64,000 bases of DNA. Origin: Ricordea florida (lineage: Eukaryota > Cnidaria > Anthozoa > Corallimorpharia > Ricordeidae). Under the pieces are notes generated by a model. That model saw nothing but the letters and a program-made list of their open reading frames with translations, was not told the DNA's origin and made no database searches. The translations under genes and the position numbers were made by a program. Positions 11,851 through 23,716 of this stretch are shown here, in pieces; position 1 is the first letter of the stretch; every line of letters begins with the position of its first letter. Location: the NCBI GenBank assembly GCA_949710005.1, contig OX453276.1:17125449-17189448 (forward strand), written 5' to 3'.

Positions 11851-12669
11851 TTGAGTATTGATGCTACCAAAGTAAAATCTCTCCCGGCTTCTGTGAGAAA
11901 ACTGGATGAAATTTCAACTGAATCAGATATCAACTCAAGCGAAGAATATTCCGAAGGACCAGAGGGTTTTCATATGGTTGACATTTCTGTGCTTTCGGCA
12001 GTTTTTCAGTTATTGTGTTGTCCTGTTTGCAAGCATGGCCGTGTCGAGTTGCAGGAAGACAGCAGTGCCAAGATGGGTTTTGTTTCCCTTTTTGTATTGA
12101 AGTGCGAGAACCAAAAGTGCAAGTTCTTTAAGAAATTTTACTCTTCCTCAAAAATCAAAGGGAGCCAAGCATTCGAGGTAAACAGGAGGATAGTTGTGGC
12201 TACCAGAAACATTGGTATTGGCCATCAAGCACTTGCAAAACTTAATTGTGTCATGAACATGCCCCTGCCAATGAATGAAAACTCTTACAAAGACCATGTT
12301 GCTGTTGCCAGGAGTGCTGCACAGGCTGTCTGTAAGCAAAATAAGGAGTGTATTGGATGGAGGGGAAAGGAAAGTACGCAACAATTCCAGGACTGGTGGG
12401 AAGGACACCAGCATCTCTGTGAGGCTAATTACCTCAGCAGTTCTGGATCAATGGATGCCTATGGGTTATTGGCCATATTCCAGCAATCAATCAAGAACTA
12501 TTCAATTCGCTACACTGAATTTTTGGGAGATTGTATTAGCAAAGGCCATAAACTCATTGTTCAGGAAGCTGTCTATGGTGATAAGGAAATTATGAAACTG
12601 GACTGTGTTGGCCACGTTCAAAAAAACCCCTCTACCTATATAACAACCAGTTTTGAAGTACAGCTATAA
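11851..12669 (+). pseudogene. Mutator-like transposase domain protein, core deleted
   Basis: An open 272-codon frame, first in-frame ATG at about 11974. It begins with a CCPVCKHG...C zinc-binding region (about 12020-12130) and VNRRIVVATRNIGIGHQALAK, then NMPLPMNENSYKDH. It then jumps directly to a WWEGHQHLCEANY stretch, followed by RYTEFLGD (about 12513-12540) and LDCVGHVQK (12598-12627). In animal Mutator-like transposases the region between the NMP..N..Y segment and the EFLGDGDS box holds the first catalytic aspartate (VSCDGTW-type). That region is missing, and the box reads LGDCISKG rather than LGDGDSK. The frame is open but the enzyme should be inactive. It directly follows the ligase remnant. 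Confidence 0.72.
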
Positions 12670-13369
12670 AGTGTTAATTAAAGCAAACAAAATCAAAGTA
12701 AATTTGTAAACCCTTACACTTATTGCATCACAAAATGCACTGCATTCCACTCCATAACCTTTGCTACCAAGAAGGAAATCCTCATTATCTCTCTTGTTCA
12801 GGAGGAGCAGCAAAAGCTCAGAAAAGCCTTTTTTCGACCCCTTTGCATCCATGACTATATTGACGATCTCTGAAATGTGGTTTCTAACAATTTCTCTCTG
12901 AGCATTATCACCATAAATGAAGCTGTTCCCCAGAATGCAAGCGATTGACTCTTGATATTTCTCAGGGATGTCGCTGAGAGAATCCAGCACTTCTTGGCAT
13001 TTGGCCAGCACCTGCCCTTTTTTGGTGATGGATCTGACGTCTGGGGTGCATTTTGTCTCCTCGCAGCTGGATGATGGTGAACAAGAGCTAGTAGGAGTGG
13101 AACAGCATGTTGGTTCAGAAGAAGAAAATTCACTTAAACTCGCCTCAAGATCAACAACTCGATCTTGCAGAATTTTTAATTTGCCTTGAAGTAAGTCAAT
13201 TGATGCCGATTTGTCAGCTAGTTCTACAGACACTTCCTCCGAGGCTTGAATGACCGAGATTGATTTCGCGCCAGAGGCAAAGTCCACAAAGTGGCGGGAT
13301 CCATGTCCAACGCGATGGAGTTCAGAAGACTCACAATTTGCGTGAATTATTCTGAATTCAGAAAGCCAT
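12664..13369 (-). CDS. Unknown coiled-coil protein exon, antisense
   Basis: An open minus-strand frame runs from just after a TAA at about 13370 to 12664, without an in-frame ATG, so it looks like an internal exon. Visible parts are RVGHGSRHFVDFASGAKS; a heptad-patterned coiled coil (KSASIDLLQGKLKILQDRV, about 13210-13150); a Ser/Cys-rich spacer; then a helical region with KCQEVLDSLSDIPEKY and NAQREIVRNHISEIVNIV (about 13000-12850). A possible donor (AGT|GTAAGG) sits at 12718/12717. I do not recognise the family. It lies tail-to-tail with the Mutator-like remnant (stops 5 bp apart), so it may belong to the same mobile unit; that is inference. Confidence 0.45.
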
Positions 13370-13417
13370 TAGCTGAACGACCGCTCTGACATAGCAGGCC
13401 AGCAATTAGACCTAAGG

Positions 13418-14983
13418 ATGAAGCCACATACACAAAAGTCGGCGTTCTTTCGAAGTTCAACGATCAGCTTTCACAAATTTAAGGCTAAAAAGTCTACGGA
13501 AAGGGGTAAATTCGTTGATAACAAAAGCAAGAAGAGAAAAACCGTGGATGAAACCTCTGTCATTATCACAGTTGGTATCGCTTGCAGCAAGAAAGGCATA
13601 CTCAAACTCATTTGAGGAAAGTCCTTACCTCTAAAGGTCAGCAAATCTGCATCAGCAGAAACTGTACGAGAAGAAGCTTTGAAGAAAAGAACGGCTTACA
13701 ATAGGTCTTTTAGAAGTGACCCAACTTACAAGGTGTGCTATCTAGATGGGAGTGACATTGTGAATCTGCCGAGAAGTGATGAGCCATTTACTTTAGAGAA
13801 GTACAAAGAAGACTTAGGAAAAGTCTACAGCCGCATAACACTTCTTCTTTGTCCACTACAAGAAATGGACATTCATGATGAACAGCAGTACCTCATATTT
13901 AGATTTGGTATCTCTGAATACTGCACGCAAACCCCTCTCCTGGGTGCGTTCGAGTTTTCTCTTGTCACTTGCTCGGCAGAAATGCCAGGTAAGATGGCAA
14001 TAGGTGAGATACGGGAGAATTGCAGCCTTAAAAAGGTGTAGTTTTGCAACAGTGGGTACTAAGTTCTTGAGTCTCATTAATACACCTATCCTCTGGTTCC
14101 CTTTCTTGCACGCGATATTTATGTGCTCACCAAAATTAAGCTTGTTGTCAATAGTCACACCTAATAACTTAATACTATCCAGAGATTCAATGTCAGTTCC
14201 TTGTACATTTATGCTTATCTCGTCTCTGCTGTCCCTCTGTTTATTGTTGATTAACATGGTATGGTATTTCGAGAGGTTCCCCTTAAGTAAGTTTGACTCG
14301 TACCATAAAGAGGCTTTTGTTGCGCTCGCATTAAGGTTGTCATTAATCATCGCAACGTTGTCACTGATTTTGAAGAGCTGATGGTCATCAGCATACATGC
14401 TTAGATTCTGCTCAATTTCATAGACTAAGTCATTTTGAAAAGTATTCCACAATAACGGTCCTAACGCTGATCCCTGGGGGCAGCCTCGGTTAACTTGCTT
14501 CCAAGAACTTTTTTGAGATGCCAGCTTCACTCTGTTGGAGCGATCACATAAATAAGAGCGTAACAAATTGATGAGATTCTCTTCAAAGCCATATGCTCTG
14601 AGTTTACTCAGCAACAGAGCTGGATGCATGGAGTTGAAGGCCTTTGACATATCTGTTTATAAAATTCCTACTAGCTGTTTATTGTCCCTAGCCAATCTCC
14701 AGTGTTCAATTAGATAAATAAGGGTAGTCTCGCAGCTGTGAGTCTTACGATAGGCCGACGAAGCTTGTCCTAAACGGTGGTCGAACATCCCCACAAGTTG
14801 CCTAGCTACAATCTGCTCAAACACCTTATCTACAGCTGGGAGGACAGTGACAGGTCTATAATTGATGAAGAATTGTGTGATTTTCTGTCTACTTTTGATT
14901 GCGAAAAGGTTGTAAATGCAACTAACATTAAAGGAATTCTGGTGGAATTGGCCCATAAAGAGCTTATTCAGAAGCCTCAGTAA
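13418..14983 (+). pseudogene. UBZ/HECT ligase-like, decayed copy 2, interrupted by LINE fragment
   Basis: The 5' part (13418-13865) encodes a basic N-terminus, VDETSVIITVGIACSKKG, an in-frame TGA at 13613-13615, then GKSLPLKVSKSAS and DEPFTLEKYKEDLGKVYSR. This is the same region as in copy 1 at 10330-10600. The frame is lost at about 13865, where a minus-strand LINE fragment begins. After it, at about 14863-14983, a short HECT segment resumes on plus (DEELCDFLSTFDCEKVVN, AHKELIQKPQ). The UBZ and HECT N-lobe expected in between are missing. The gene is therefore disrupted by an insertion with deletion plus a nonsense codon. Confidence 0.68.
13866..14862 (-). mobile_element. LINE reverse-transcriptase fragment without either end
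   Basis: On minus: YRPVTVLPAVDKVFEQIV (about 14855-14800), an in-frame TAA at 14656-14658, MSKAFNSMHPALLLSKL, a PQGSALGPLLW box, catalytic YADDHQLF (about 14400-14370), then the thumb region, ending abruptly near 13866 after KSKYEVLL. Neither the endonuclease nor the 3' end or tail of the LINE is present. It sits inside a HECT ligase copy. Confidence 0.85.
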
Positions 14984-15140
14984 CCGGGGGGGAGACTCCC
15001 ATATAAAATGGACGGGGATGCTCGTCGTCTCGCGTAGGGGTGTAAATTTCGGATTTTGGTCGCGCTTAGGGTGTTCTAGGCAAAATGTCATTATTTTTAG
15101 CTGTCAAGGTCTCGTTTAGGGTTGCACGTGAAGAAATAAC
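14984..15140 (+). repeat. Interspersed repeat with GGACGGGGATGCTCG core
   Basis: Starting with a G-rich run at 14985, the segment contains GGACGGGGATGCTCG (about 15011-15025) and repeated TTAGGG/TAGGGGT-like words. The same 15-mer occurs in inverted orientation at about 23976-23993. It is probably part of a dispersed repeat family. Confidence 0.55.
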
Positions 15141-15308
15141 AAAAAAAACAAATTTGATTCCGTATATTTACTCGGTTCATATAAACAATAAAGTACACTG
15201 TAACAAAATGTCTTTGTCTATTGTTTTACAAGAGTGTAACACGAAACTCGGCGGCTTACACAGAATGGTTATTTGATCACTGCTAAAAATATCCACATGC
15301 CTTGCTTG

Positions 15309-15847
15309 TTATACGATTCTTGTCCTAATACCAAGTTTCGAGAGTTCACTCTTTAATTCCGAAATCATGCTTCGAGGTGCCTCTGTTTCAAACGTAACTG
15401 GAACGTTGATCCCACCGCCAGCATGCCACCTTCCTCTTGGATTGTCGAAAGGCCTCCCAACAACTCTGCTGCAAAACGTAAGTAATGTCTTGTTATTATT
15501 TTAACAAAGTACGTGGTTGGGTGCCAGGTCAAAGTCATGCCACGAGGTACATTTGCGCTTATAAGATGTATTGTTTACGAGTTAAATCTCCCGTTAGATG
15601 GGATCGCTGCTTACCATTTCATGCCGTCCTTCAAGGGCCAAAGAGGAGCTACAAGCGCCCGCTCAAGATGTCCTAAGTGGCCTCTGATGTTTATAACTTT
15701 AAACGCTCTTCCTTGGGAACCAATCTTCTTATGAATAAAGAACTCCTCTCCCACATCAACGATAAAGTGACATTCCTGATAGCCTTTTACAGCGCATCTG
15801 ATTTTGATTCTTGCAGTTTCTGCGTCGCTTCTTGAACTTCGCAACAT
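15309..15847 (-). CDS. HIRAN-like small protein, two exons, apparently intact
   Basis: Exon 1 is 15847-15615 (ATG at 15847, donor AAATG|GTAAGC). Exon 2 is 15468-15309 (acceptor TTTTGCAG, stop at 15309-15311). The phases match (TG|C), giving about 130 residues with no interruptions. Residues about 20-75 read CAVKGYQECHFIVDVGEEF, a GSQGRAFKV stretch, then GHLGHLERALVAPLWPL. Exon 2 adds RVVGRPFDNPRGRWHAGGG and a charged C-terminus. The VGEEF...G.LGHL pattern resembles HIRAN domains, which bind 3' single-stranded DNA ends; that assignment is by eye and tentative. It is divergent from the large gene at 16087, 239 bp away, which suggests shared regulation or shared membership of one mobile unit. 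Confidence 0.62.
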
Positions 15848-16086
15848 TCTCGATTTTGGGGTTAAAAACCGTCAGTAAATCAACCTCGACTGCCCTCTGC
15901 CCTGGCCACGTGGTTAAATACCGGGGTTAAATATTAAAGCACGCCACTTGCTTAAATATAAACCGAGGGTCTAGATGGGGGTACTAGAATCTCAACAAAC
16001 AGCAATTTCGATAATTTCTCATCTTTTTTTTTCATCCCATCTTTTTTTAAAGAAATTAATATTTAAATCCTGGGAAAGATCGAAAG
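15848..16086. promoter_or_regulatory. Candidate bidirectional promoter region
   Basis: This 239-bp gap separates the start codons of two divergent genes. It holds an A/T-rich TATA-like word near 15951 (TTAAATATAAA, plus orientation) and T-rich tracts near 16025-16060. Only its position and composition support a promoter. Confidence 0.35.
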
Positions 16087-19000
16087 GTGCTGGAGCCAAT
16101 GGGTTTAGACAAGAGAGGCGTGAGCCGTGGAAAATGCACCGAATGTCATGATTGCGAGGAATATGAGACCAGAAGTTCGAGCATCCTTTGCAAATACTGT
16201 GGACACAGACCAGTGCAACATGAGGTTATCAGCCAAATTAGTGCATCTGAGACACGGATTGGATCCGAGCAGGAGCCGCCAGAAAAAAGGCCTAGGCCAG
16301 GAGAAAGAAGAAACGATGATAATGAAGTTATCATTGCAGATAATGCTGAATTTCAAGAGAGTGCTAAAACACAAGGAGAAGATGAATTGGTGAGTGATAA
16401 AGACGCTTCATTATATGGTGCATGTATGTAACAATTTGTTCAAACTAATTAAATAATTACCTCCCTAATCTGCCCAAAACTTTAGATTGTTAAGTTTCAT
16501 ACGTCTCCATTAACCATTTGGTTGACCTTGTATTGTAGTAATACATACTCTTTTGCGGGATTTGTGGCTTTAATTGGAACTCTAAGCCTTTTCTTTTTTG
16601 CTTTTAGAATACGGACAACAAATTCTTCAGCAAGGTTTGCGAGGAACTGGCTCTAGAACATCAAAAAATGTATTCAGTTACCTGCAAATTTGAACCCCAA
16701 ATGGATTCAGAGGGAAAGATCAAAATATTGTTCCAAATATGTGATGTCCAAATCACTCCAGGTTGCAAAAACAGCGATTATTCAATGTAAGGCGACATTT
16801 CATTGACTCTACATGTCATAAGTCCAAGGTCGTACCCCTGGCGGGTAGCGACAATGTTCTCTCTGAGAGTGTTGTGAACTTAGACATGGACGAAAAAAGA
16901 AAATGGCATTACTTAACAAAATTTCTCCCGGTACCTTTGAACTTAAGGGAAGTTATGTTACTTGTTCCTTTTGCGTGGGAAACAACCGCACCATCAATTT
17001 AAATCCTAACCATGGTTCGTTCGAAAACAACGTGCGCAGTCATATTGCCCCAGCTAATGGTAAAAAACAAGGCACACTTGAGTCTTTCTTTGGCACAAGG
17101 TCAAGTTCGTCCACTGCTCCAACATCAAGCAAATGAAATAAACAAGAGGCTTGCTTGGAATATCATCTAAACCAAGTGAAGTATGGGAACACAATTCTAA
17201 ATCCTAAAGTTTTGTTAGACGATGGTCACGTATCTGTAGATGGTGGCAAAATTTTGTGGTATGGCGAGCCCTTCTTTCAGTCTGGGACGATAACTGGAAC
17301 CTTTCGCCACCGGGATTGTAGGAGGTTTGCCAGTGCTGGTACATTTGTAAATAGTATCTGTTCTGCCTGTTACAGCATTCCAAGGCTTGATTCATTTCGA
17401 TTAAAATTACAAAGATGAACTGATTCAAACGTTAGTGATTCAAGCAAAACTAATTTCACATATTTGCCAAGAGATCAATTACTTGTTAAACTTCGGGAAG
17501 CCAAAGAACAAGTTGAATGTTACAAGTCTCAAGTCTTTTTGTTAAGCAGCGAACTTGCACGTGTGAGACAAAAAGTCCATTCCTTGCGAGACAAAATGAA
17601 AGAGTTTGCCAAGAGAGGCAACATAAGCGCAATTGCCTTCAGTATTGTCAGAGCTCACAAAGAAGGGAGATTGAAAGAAAAGGCTGGGCTGATGAACATT
17701 GTCGACACGATTTCGAAAAACCTGTGCAAGAAGAAAAAGGGCAAAAGATATAGTGCGACCACAAAAGATTTCTATGAAGTCTTGCTGATGATGGCAGGGT
17801 CCCATCTGTGCGATTTCGTCTCTCAAAATCTTGATGGTCCATATGCCCATTCTGCAATGGTTTGGAGAAACGAGCATGCAATTGCATATGTGTTGGGAGG
17901 TCACAAGCAAAACATTGAAGCTATTGCCAAATTGTCCGAGAATGCTAAGGAGATGATGTCTCTCAGTAGCACACCAATTCCCTACATCAAAGCAGAAGAC
18001 GAGACGGCAATCATCCCTCGACCCAAGTAAAAGTTAGACGCAGATGAAGTGTGGGGATTTTGTGGAAAGAAAGGCCCACATCATATCTGTGATGAAAACT
18101 TCGTTAAAGTAGGAGATGACGACAGTGCCTACCAACATCTACTGGAAGCTTTTCAAAGTTGTCAGGTGGCAACTCGTGCCAGGGTCATTATGATAAACCC
18201 ACTACACCAAAAGCTCCCCAGAATTGTCCTCCTACTTCAAGCTACCTGCAACCGGTTTACGCACAAGGAGGTTCTTCACCAATGGCTTGTTCTTGACACT
18301 CTTTGTGAAAGCATTTTAGATCCTGTGCTTGGACCAGGCATTGGACATGCCTTGGACGGCGATTCCCATCGGAGAAAGCTCATGCTTAACCAGTCCGTCG
18401 GTGTGGTTGATCAGTACCGTCCTGTCCCAGTTGATCTAGGCTTCATCATGTCAACAAGAATCGAAGTCACTGCTGCTGGAAAGAAGTTACTGAAATGTAC
18501 GACCAATACGATCTGTACGACCAAGATTGTATCCACAACGACTAGAAAATCCTCAACCCGCTAGACCATCCTACGAGAATTTGGCAGCTTGGGCGATACT
18601 CTGCCCACATGAACCGTTTGCGACTAGTAATGGCAACTTTCCCCCCTTGCACCCATGGCTTACAGGCAGACGATGTTGCACGAAAAGATCGCCAAAAGTG
18701 GGAGGTGGTGCAACGCTTAAAATTCCTGTCAGTTCAAACCTGCCTTCTTGACATCGCCAATGGAAACAATGGTGTTACTAAAGATGTGTCAGTTTATGGT
18801 ACCTGTGCGTTTCTCTATGTTGCCTGGCACTACATAGAGATTTTCTTTAGTCTGCATGCATCCCTTCGTGAGAGAATTAAGTATGCTGCCTTTGTTGTAA
18901 TCTTCTTTAGCTTATGGCGAAACTGGATCTAGATTTCCGATGCCTTTTCTTTGATGCGAAACTTTCTCACAAGAGAATGCTTTCAACATGTCCTTCTGTC

Positions 19001-20326
19001 GTGCCACTTTGTTGTCATTCTGATTTCGTACTTTCGTGACGAACATCCTGATCTGGAATGCCCTTTAGACCTAACAGGGAGTGACTGTTGCGAACGGTAC
19101 TTCTCCGAAAATGGCAGTTTTGTCCAAAACCGTCACAATTACACGATTCTTGACATGCACACAAACCTTGGTCACATGAACAGGCTGCAAGAGATCAAGA
19201 CAACAAATCCAGACATCAAGTTTCCAGTGCGCAAGCATAACAATGACTTCATCTGGGACAAGCAGTTTTCCCAAGATCAAAGAAAACGAGTATGCTATCT
19301 TAAGGATTATCCATCAGAAGAAGAGCTTGTGTGTGCCTGGAAGGAAGGAGTGGAAATGGCAAGGCAGCTCACACCGATACCAATGAACAGGGAAACGAGA
19401 CAAGCGACGATGACAAAAAGTGGTTTGACAAGCCCATGGAGTATGTCGATTTTAAGGATTCATTTAGAGGAATGGAGACAGAAGAAGAGCAGGAGACCTT
19501 GAGGCGAGAGGCATGTGAACAACAATTGGAAGAAGCCACAGAAAGTGAAAGCGAAAGTAACACTGACGCTCTTTGCGATTCAGGTGAAGACTTGGAAGTT
19601 GCCGGGGACATTCGCCACATAGTTAATCCACTTCTTGACAGCATCCAAACAGAAAATGAGGTGGAAAAGCGGAGTCCTACTCTACTAGTACCTGGCGTCG
19701 CAGAACTTGCAGAACTTCGTAACAACCCTGAGCTGTCAACAGACCGCCTTAGGAGGGTACGAGGTGCAGGAACATCATCAGAAATTGACAATGATTCCAC
19801 TCAGGCTGACAACAGTGACTCTGTTGGATTATTTGATGCTTGTGCTTTTTATGATCCTACTTGCACTGGCAAATGTATCTTAGGCAGAGTTCAACGAATG
19901 CTCAAGAAAGGAAAGAAAGGATTTGTTGAGTACGTTCGGCCTGTTGACCTTGGAAACAAACCAGCGGATGTTGAGGTCATTGTGTCCAAATACCATCGCA
20001 TTTTTGAAGAAAACAGCCATCTTCAGTACAATCACCAAGAAACTGTTGTATCAATGCCATTGTCTTCAATCATTTGCAAGGTTCATCTGGAAATAAATGA
20101 AGACGAAGGAAGAGACGATGACATTTATGAGTTATCAGAAAAGGATTCAAGCATTGTAACAGAGTTTCTCAAACGTGTTGAAATGCCGCAAAGGTCATCT
20201 GTTCCTCCTCGTTCAAGAAATGCCAGATCTGAAGCCGTTGACCTAGAGGATGAAGGAAGAAGGGTGGACACTGTTACGACAGCAAGGGGGAGACTCAGTC
20301 GAAGAGTATCATATTTGACGTATTAA
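16087..20326 (+). pseudogene. Large decayed gene of an unnamed family, transposase-like features
   Basis: Exon 1 (16087-16389, donor GTGAGT) encodes a zinc motif C..C..C.EYE...CKYCGH.P..H and an acidic tail. Exon 2 starts at 16608 after TTTTAG. Frameshifts fall at about 16770 and 16915. One frame then runs from about 16915 to 18480 with stops TGA 17134, TGA 17416 and TAA 18028. Later frame changes are near 18480-18590 and 19370, and a TAG is at 18930. Ordered parts: CSFC...N..NVRSHI finger (about 16970-17045), PIP-box-like QGTLESFF (17068-17091), EPFFQSGTITGTFRHRDC, a coiled coil (17460-17600), YSATTKDFYEVLL (17750), EVWGFCGKKGPHHICDENF, GHALDGDSHRRKLML (18343-18387), LDLTGSDCCERYFSENGSF (about 19065-19125), and a C-terminal RVQRMLKKGKKGFVEYV region (about 19890). 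The D/E spacing and the TGSD..E box recall DDE transposases; this is inference. Confidence 0.6.
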
Positions 20327-20864
20327 GTTCAAGAAGACGTAGTAGTTATTGAACATACCAACAATATTTTGAACGCCAACAGAAATATTTTTATCTTTAA
20401 AAGGTTGACCAAAGTAAGCAGCCTTCTGTGAAAATATTTGAATGATACTAAGTTTTCACAACGTTGAGCTTCGAGGAACAGATTATGTCCGCTGACAAAT
20501 GTCTGTACACATTTTTGGGCTAAAAAGATTGTTTATACAATTGTTTATGTACGATGAAAAGTTCATCACGATTGAATGAATTTGTATAGTTACAATATGC
20601 CACGTATTCTCCGAGGTATTGAATTGAAGCTAATGCTAGTTTTGTTTCCATATGATGATCAAACGTTTCCATGTGTTGGTAATGTATATATTGATGCATG
20701 TAGGGTATCAGAATGCCGTAAACGACATGGAATGACGTTGATACGAAGTACAGCTTTTTCCCTTCATATATGGTATACAATGTATGGTGTATATATTGTT
20801 CAAGGATATTCTGCAGTTACAGTTCTTTTTAACAATTTTTACATTTTAAAGTTTGCTGTTCCAC
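20327..20864. other. A/T-rich spacer 3' of the large gene
   Basis: No supported coding region is present. The sequence runs up to the target-site repeat CAAATG at 20865-20870. Confidence 0.4.
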
Positions 20865-20870
20865 CAAATG

Positions 20871-20918
20871 TGACCCTCCACGGGAAAACAGGGAAAAAGG
20901 TGAATGCATGGGCACGCG
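20871..20918 (+). repeat. Left TIR
   Basis: Starts TGACCCTCCACGGG and continues through GGTGAATGCATGGGCACGC. It pairs with the right end at 23717-23764. Confidence 0.85.
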
Positions 20919-22289
20919 TGCGATGACACGGCACGCTAAGCGTGTCACAGATCGCACGGATATGTGCATATTTATTAAGCAAAACAAAGAATGTCACGGT
21001 TAATATTGTTTGGTACGCTGAAGCTTTTATCAAGAGCAGTTTACTATTTGACACGCTTAACGTGCGATATGACACGCGTGCAATATTGCACGCGTGCGAT
21101 AAAGACACGCTTTCCAAAATAGCCTTCGGCCGTTAAACTTCTTCTGGCACTAAAACGGGACAAGCCAACTAAAGTAAGAAACGGTAGACAAAAATATGCT
21201 TTTCGATTTTTTTTAATCATACGAAGACAGACAAGTTTGCATAACTTACGTACTTACCCGACGAACGTGCATAACTGTAGTTCCAGATTGTAAGAGGCTT
21301 ATGCATAAAGCGAATATAAAATAGAAAAACCTTCCTCGAATCTACAAGACCTTGATACTTAATTGCACTTAAAAAATAAAGCTTGACTACAAGAATTATG
21401 TACATTCAAACCTATTGATTTGCAAGTAAACTTCGCAAAGCGATTTGTAACCCACGCCCAGACCTCTCGCGGTTAAGCGAGGGAACTTGGACTTGGACTC
21501 ATGGCATGGATAGTCGGAGTTTCGTTGCTATAGTTACAGAAACAAAACCCGTTGTTTAGTCTTTCAGAAAACGAACCTACGAAGTAATCATGGAATACAC
21601 ACAATGTCAAGAATTCTCTTACTTTCTTTCACGCGAAGAAACAGTACAATTTTTCTAAAACCCGAAATTTGCCGAGTTATGAAACCAACCCGATTTTGGA
21701 AATGGAGTGAAACGAAGCTTTAACTGAAATCGTTCAAACTAGATACGGAACGTGGCAAATGATGATATATCCATATCAGAAAACCTAAGGCAGACGATTG
21801 GAATGGGATTGAGAATTCACGGGCGAAAAAGGTGAATGTAAAAGTTTACAAATTGTGAGTCTCTTGCAAACTTTTCGCCCGTGAGTCCTTAAGCTCGTCC
21901 TAATTATCATCTGTCGTGGGCCGAAAAAGTAACAATCGCTGCCGTTTATTGATAGTTTTAGCCGCCTGATAAGAATATTTTTTTTAAAAATTCCTATTTA
22001 GATCGCTTCCATTTCTCTGCGTAACTATTTTTAATCTCCAAGACATTATAAACTTTATGGTACTTCTTATTTCCCCCACGGGTTTCGTGAACTTTCCTGA
22101 CCAGCCAAATGCTCGGCCGCGCAAACACTGGGACCGAAGACTCTTGTTGTCAACATGGCGGATCAGTCGGCGGATCGATAATATTGATTTGAACGAAGCG
22201 ACAACGTTTGTTTATGACAAGAAATTTGGCTTCAGTCTCTAATGAATTTAAGTTATGGCTTCATGCTTACACAATTATTTTAATTCTTT

Positions 22290-23275
22290 GCATGTCATCT
22301 GAAATCATTGATATTTATCTTAAATTACATCGAGAACGCTGCCGAAAGTGAGAGTTTTCTTTCGCAAACCTGGGAAAAAAATGAACTTATCATCAATCTT
22401 AAAAAAGGAAAAACTGAAGTTATGTTGTTTGGAACAGCGAAAAGATTAAATTGTTTCAATGGCAAGGAATTAAACTTGATGGTAAACGGATGCCGCATAA
22501 ACGCGACAACAACCTATAAATACCTCGGCGTTCATTTAGATCCCACACTAAATCTTGACACGCACTTTTTAAAAATGTACAAAAAAGCAGCGGGGAGAGT
22601 AAATTTATTGCGACGAATCCGTTCTAACATTGATGTCTTTAGCGCTGAATGCATCTACAGGACACTGATCATGCCCATTTTCACTTACTGTGGTCAAAGT
22701 ACGCTTGGTTGGTCAGAAACACGTAAGCGCAAAATCAGAGACCTGGAACAACGAAGTCACAGGATCATTCTCCCAAATCCTACGTCTTACTTGTGTACTC
22801 CGCCTACCCACAGTCGAGAACATTCAAATGAGAAAAGCCTGTAATTTTGTTTTTGACTGCCTACAAGGCAACGTTTGCACCCCTTTTAAAAACTATTTTA
22901 ATCTTTTAACGCATAATCGTGATACGAGGAACTGTAGAGCCATTGTTGTTCTACCTAAAGTGAAACTTGAATTTGCACGAAAAAGTTTTTATTTCTCTGG
23001 TGCAAATATTTTTAATTCTTTACCTTTAAAAACTAGACAAACTAGCAGTAGGGTTTTATTTAGGCAGTCTTTAAACGAATTATTTGTTTAGGTTAAATAA
23101 GCGTAATTTAATAGATTTTTAATTTTTACTTTTTATCCTTTTATATGAAGTATTTTTATTTTTATTCTTATATTGTTATATATATTTTTCTTTTTACAGG
23201 ACCCCTTTGATAACAGTACGCATGTACTGAAGGGCCATCCTGTTTAAAAATTCGTTATTATTATTATTATTATGA
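22290..23275 (+). mobile_element. Nested LINE 3' fragment with ATT microsatellite tail
   Basis: It encodes only the C-terminal RT part: LIINLKKGKTEVMLFGTA, YKYLGVHLDPTLNL, YRTLIMPIFTYCG, then after a frameshift near 22790 the C-terminal domain ANIFNSLPLKTRQ to a stop at about 23089. A 3' UTR and (ATT)n tail (about 23252-23272) follow. A 5'-truncated insertion with a microsatellite tail is normal for CR1/RTE-like LINEs. It lies inside the TIR element. Confidence 0.82.
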
Positions 23276-23716
23276 CTCGTAAGCTTACGCTTATGCAGAA
23301 GTAGGATTTTGCATCATTTACTTTGAGTTTGATACTCAATTGTCAAAGGCTCGGGTCATCGAAAATCTACGACTGAATGTTTGTTTGTCTGTTTCTGAAG
23401 TCCGCTTAGACGCGGCACCCACCAAGCTAAGCTTTTGACTGTTTTACAAGACGAGACAACAGTAAGTTGAGCGTTACCCTTTGACACGGCTGGAGTGTCA
23501 TTTTGCACACTTGAATTGCGTGCTATTTGACACGCTGGCGTGCTATTTCACACAGTACCGAGCTCGACACACTTCATTGTTCGACAAGACACGCGCCTTT
23601 GTATTAATCGTGCAATGCAAACAAAAGAAAAATTTTAATTAAGCGTGCCTTCTGACACACTGCTCGAAAACCGGCGTGCCATTTTGCCCACTGCCTATTG
23701 TTTTGCGTGTCATTTT

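Noticed and set aside
15870..16430. Overlapping plus and minus frames at 16105-16393
   Set aside because: They are shadows of the zinc-motif exon at 16087-16389, which alone has a donor site and motif support.
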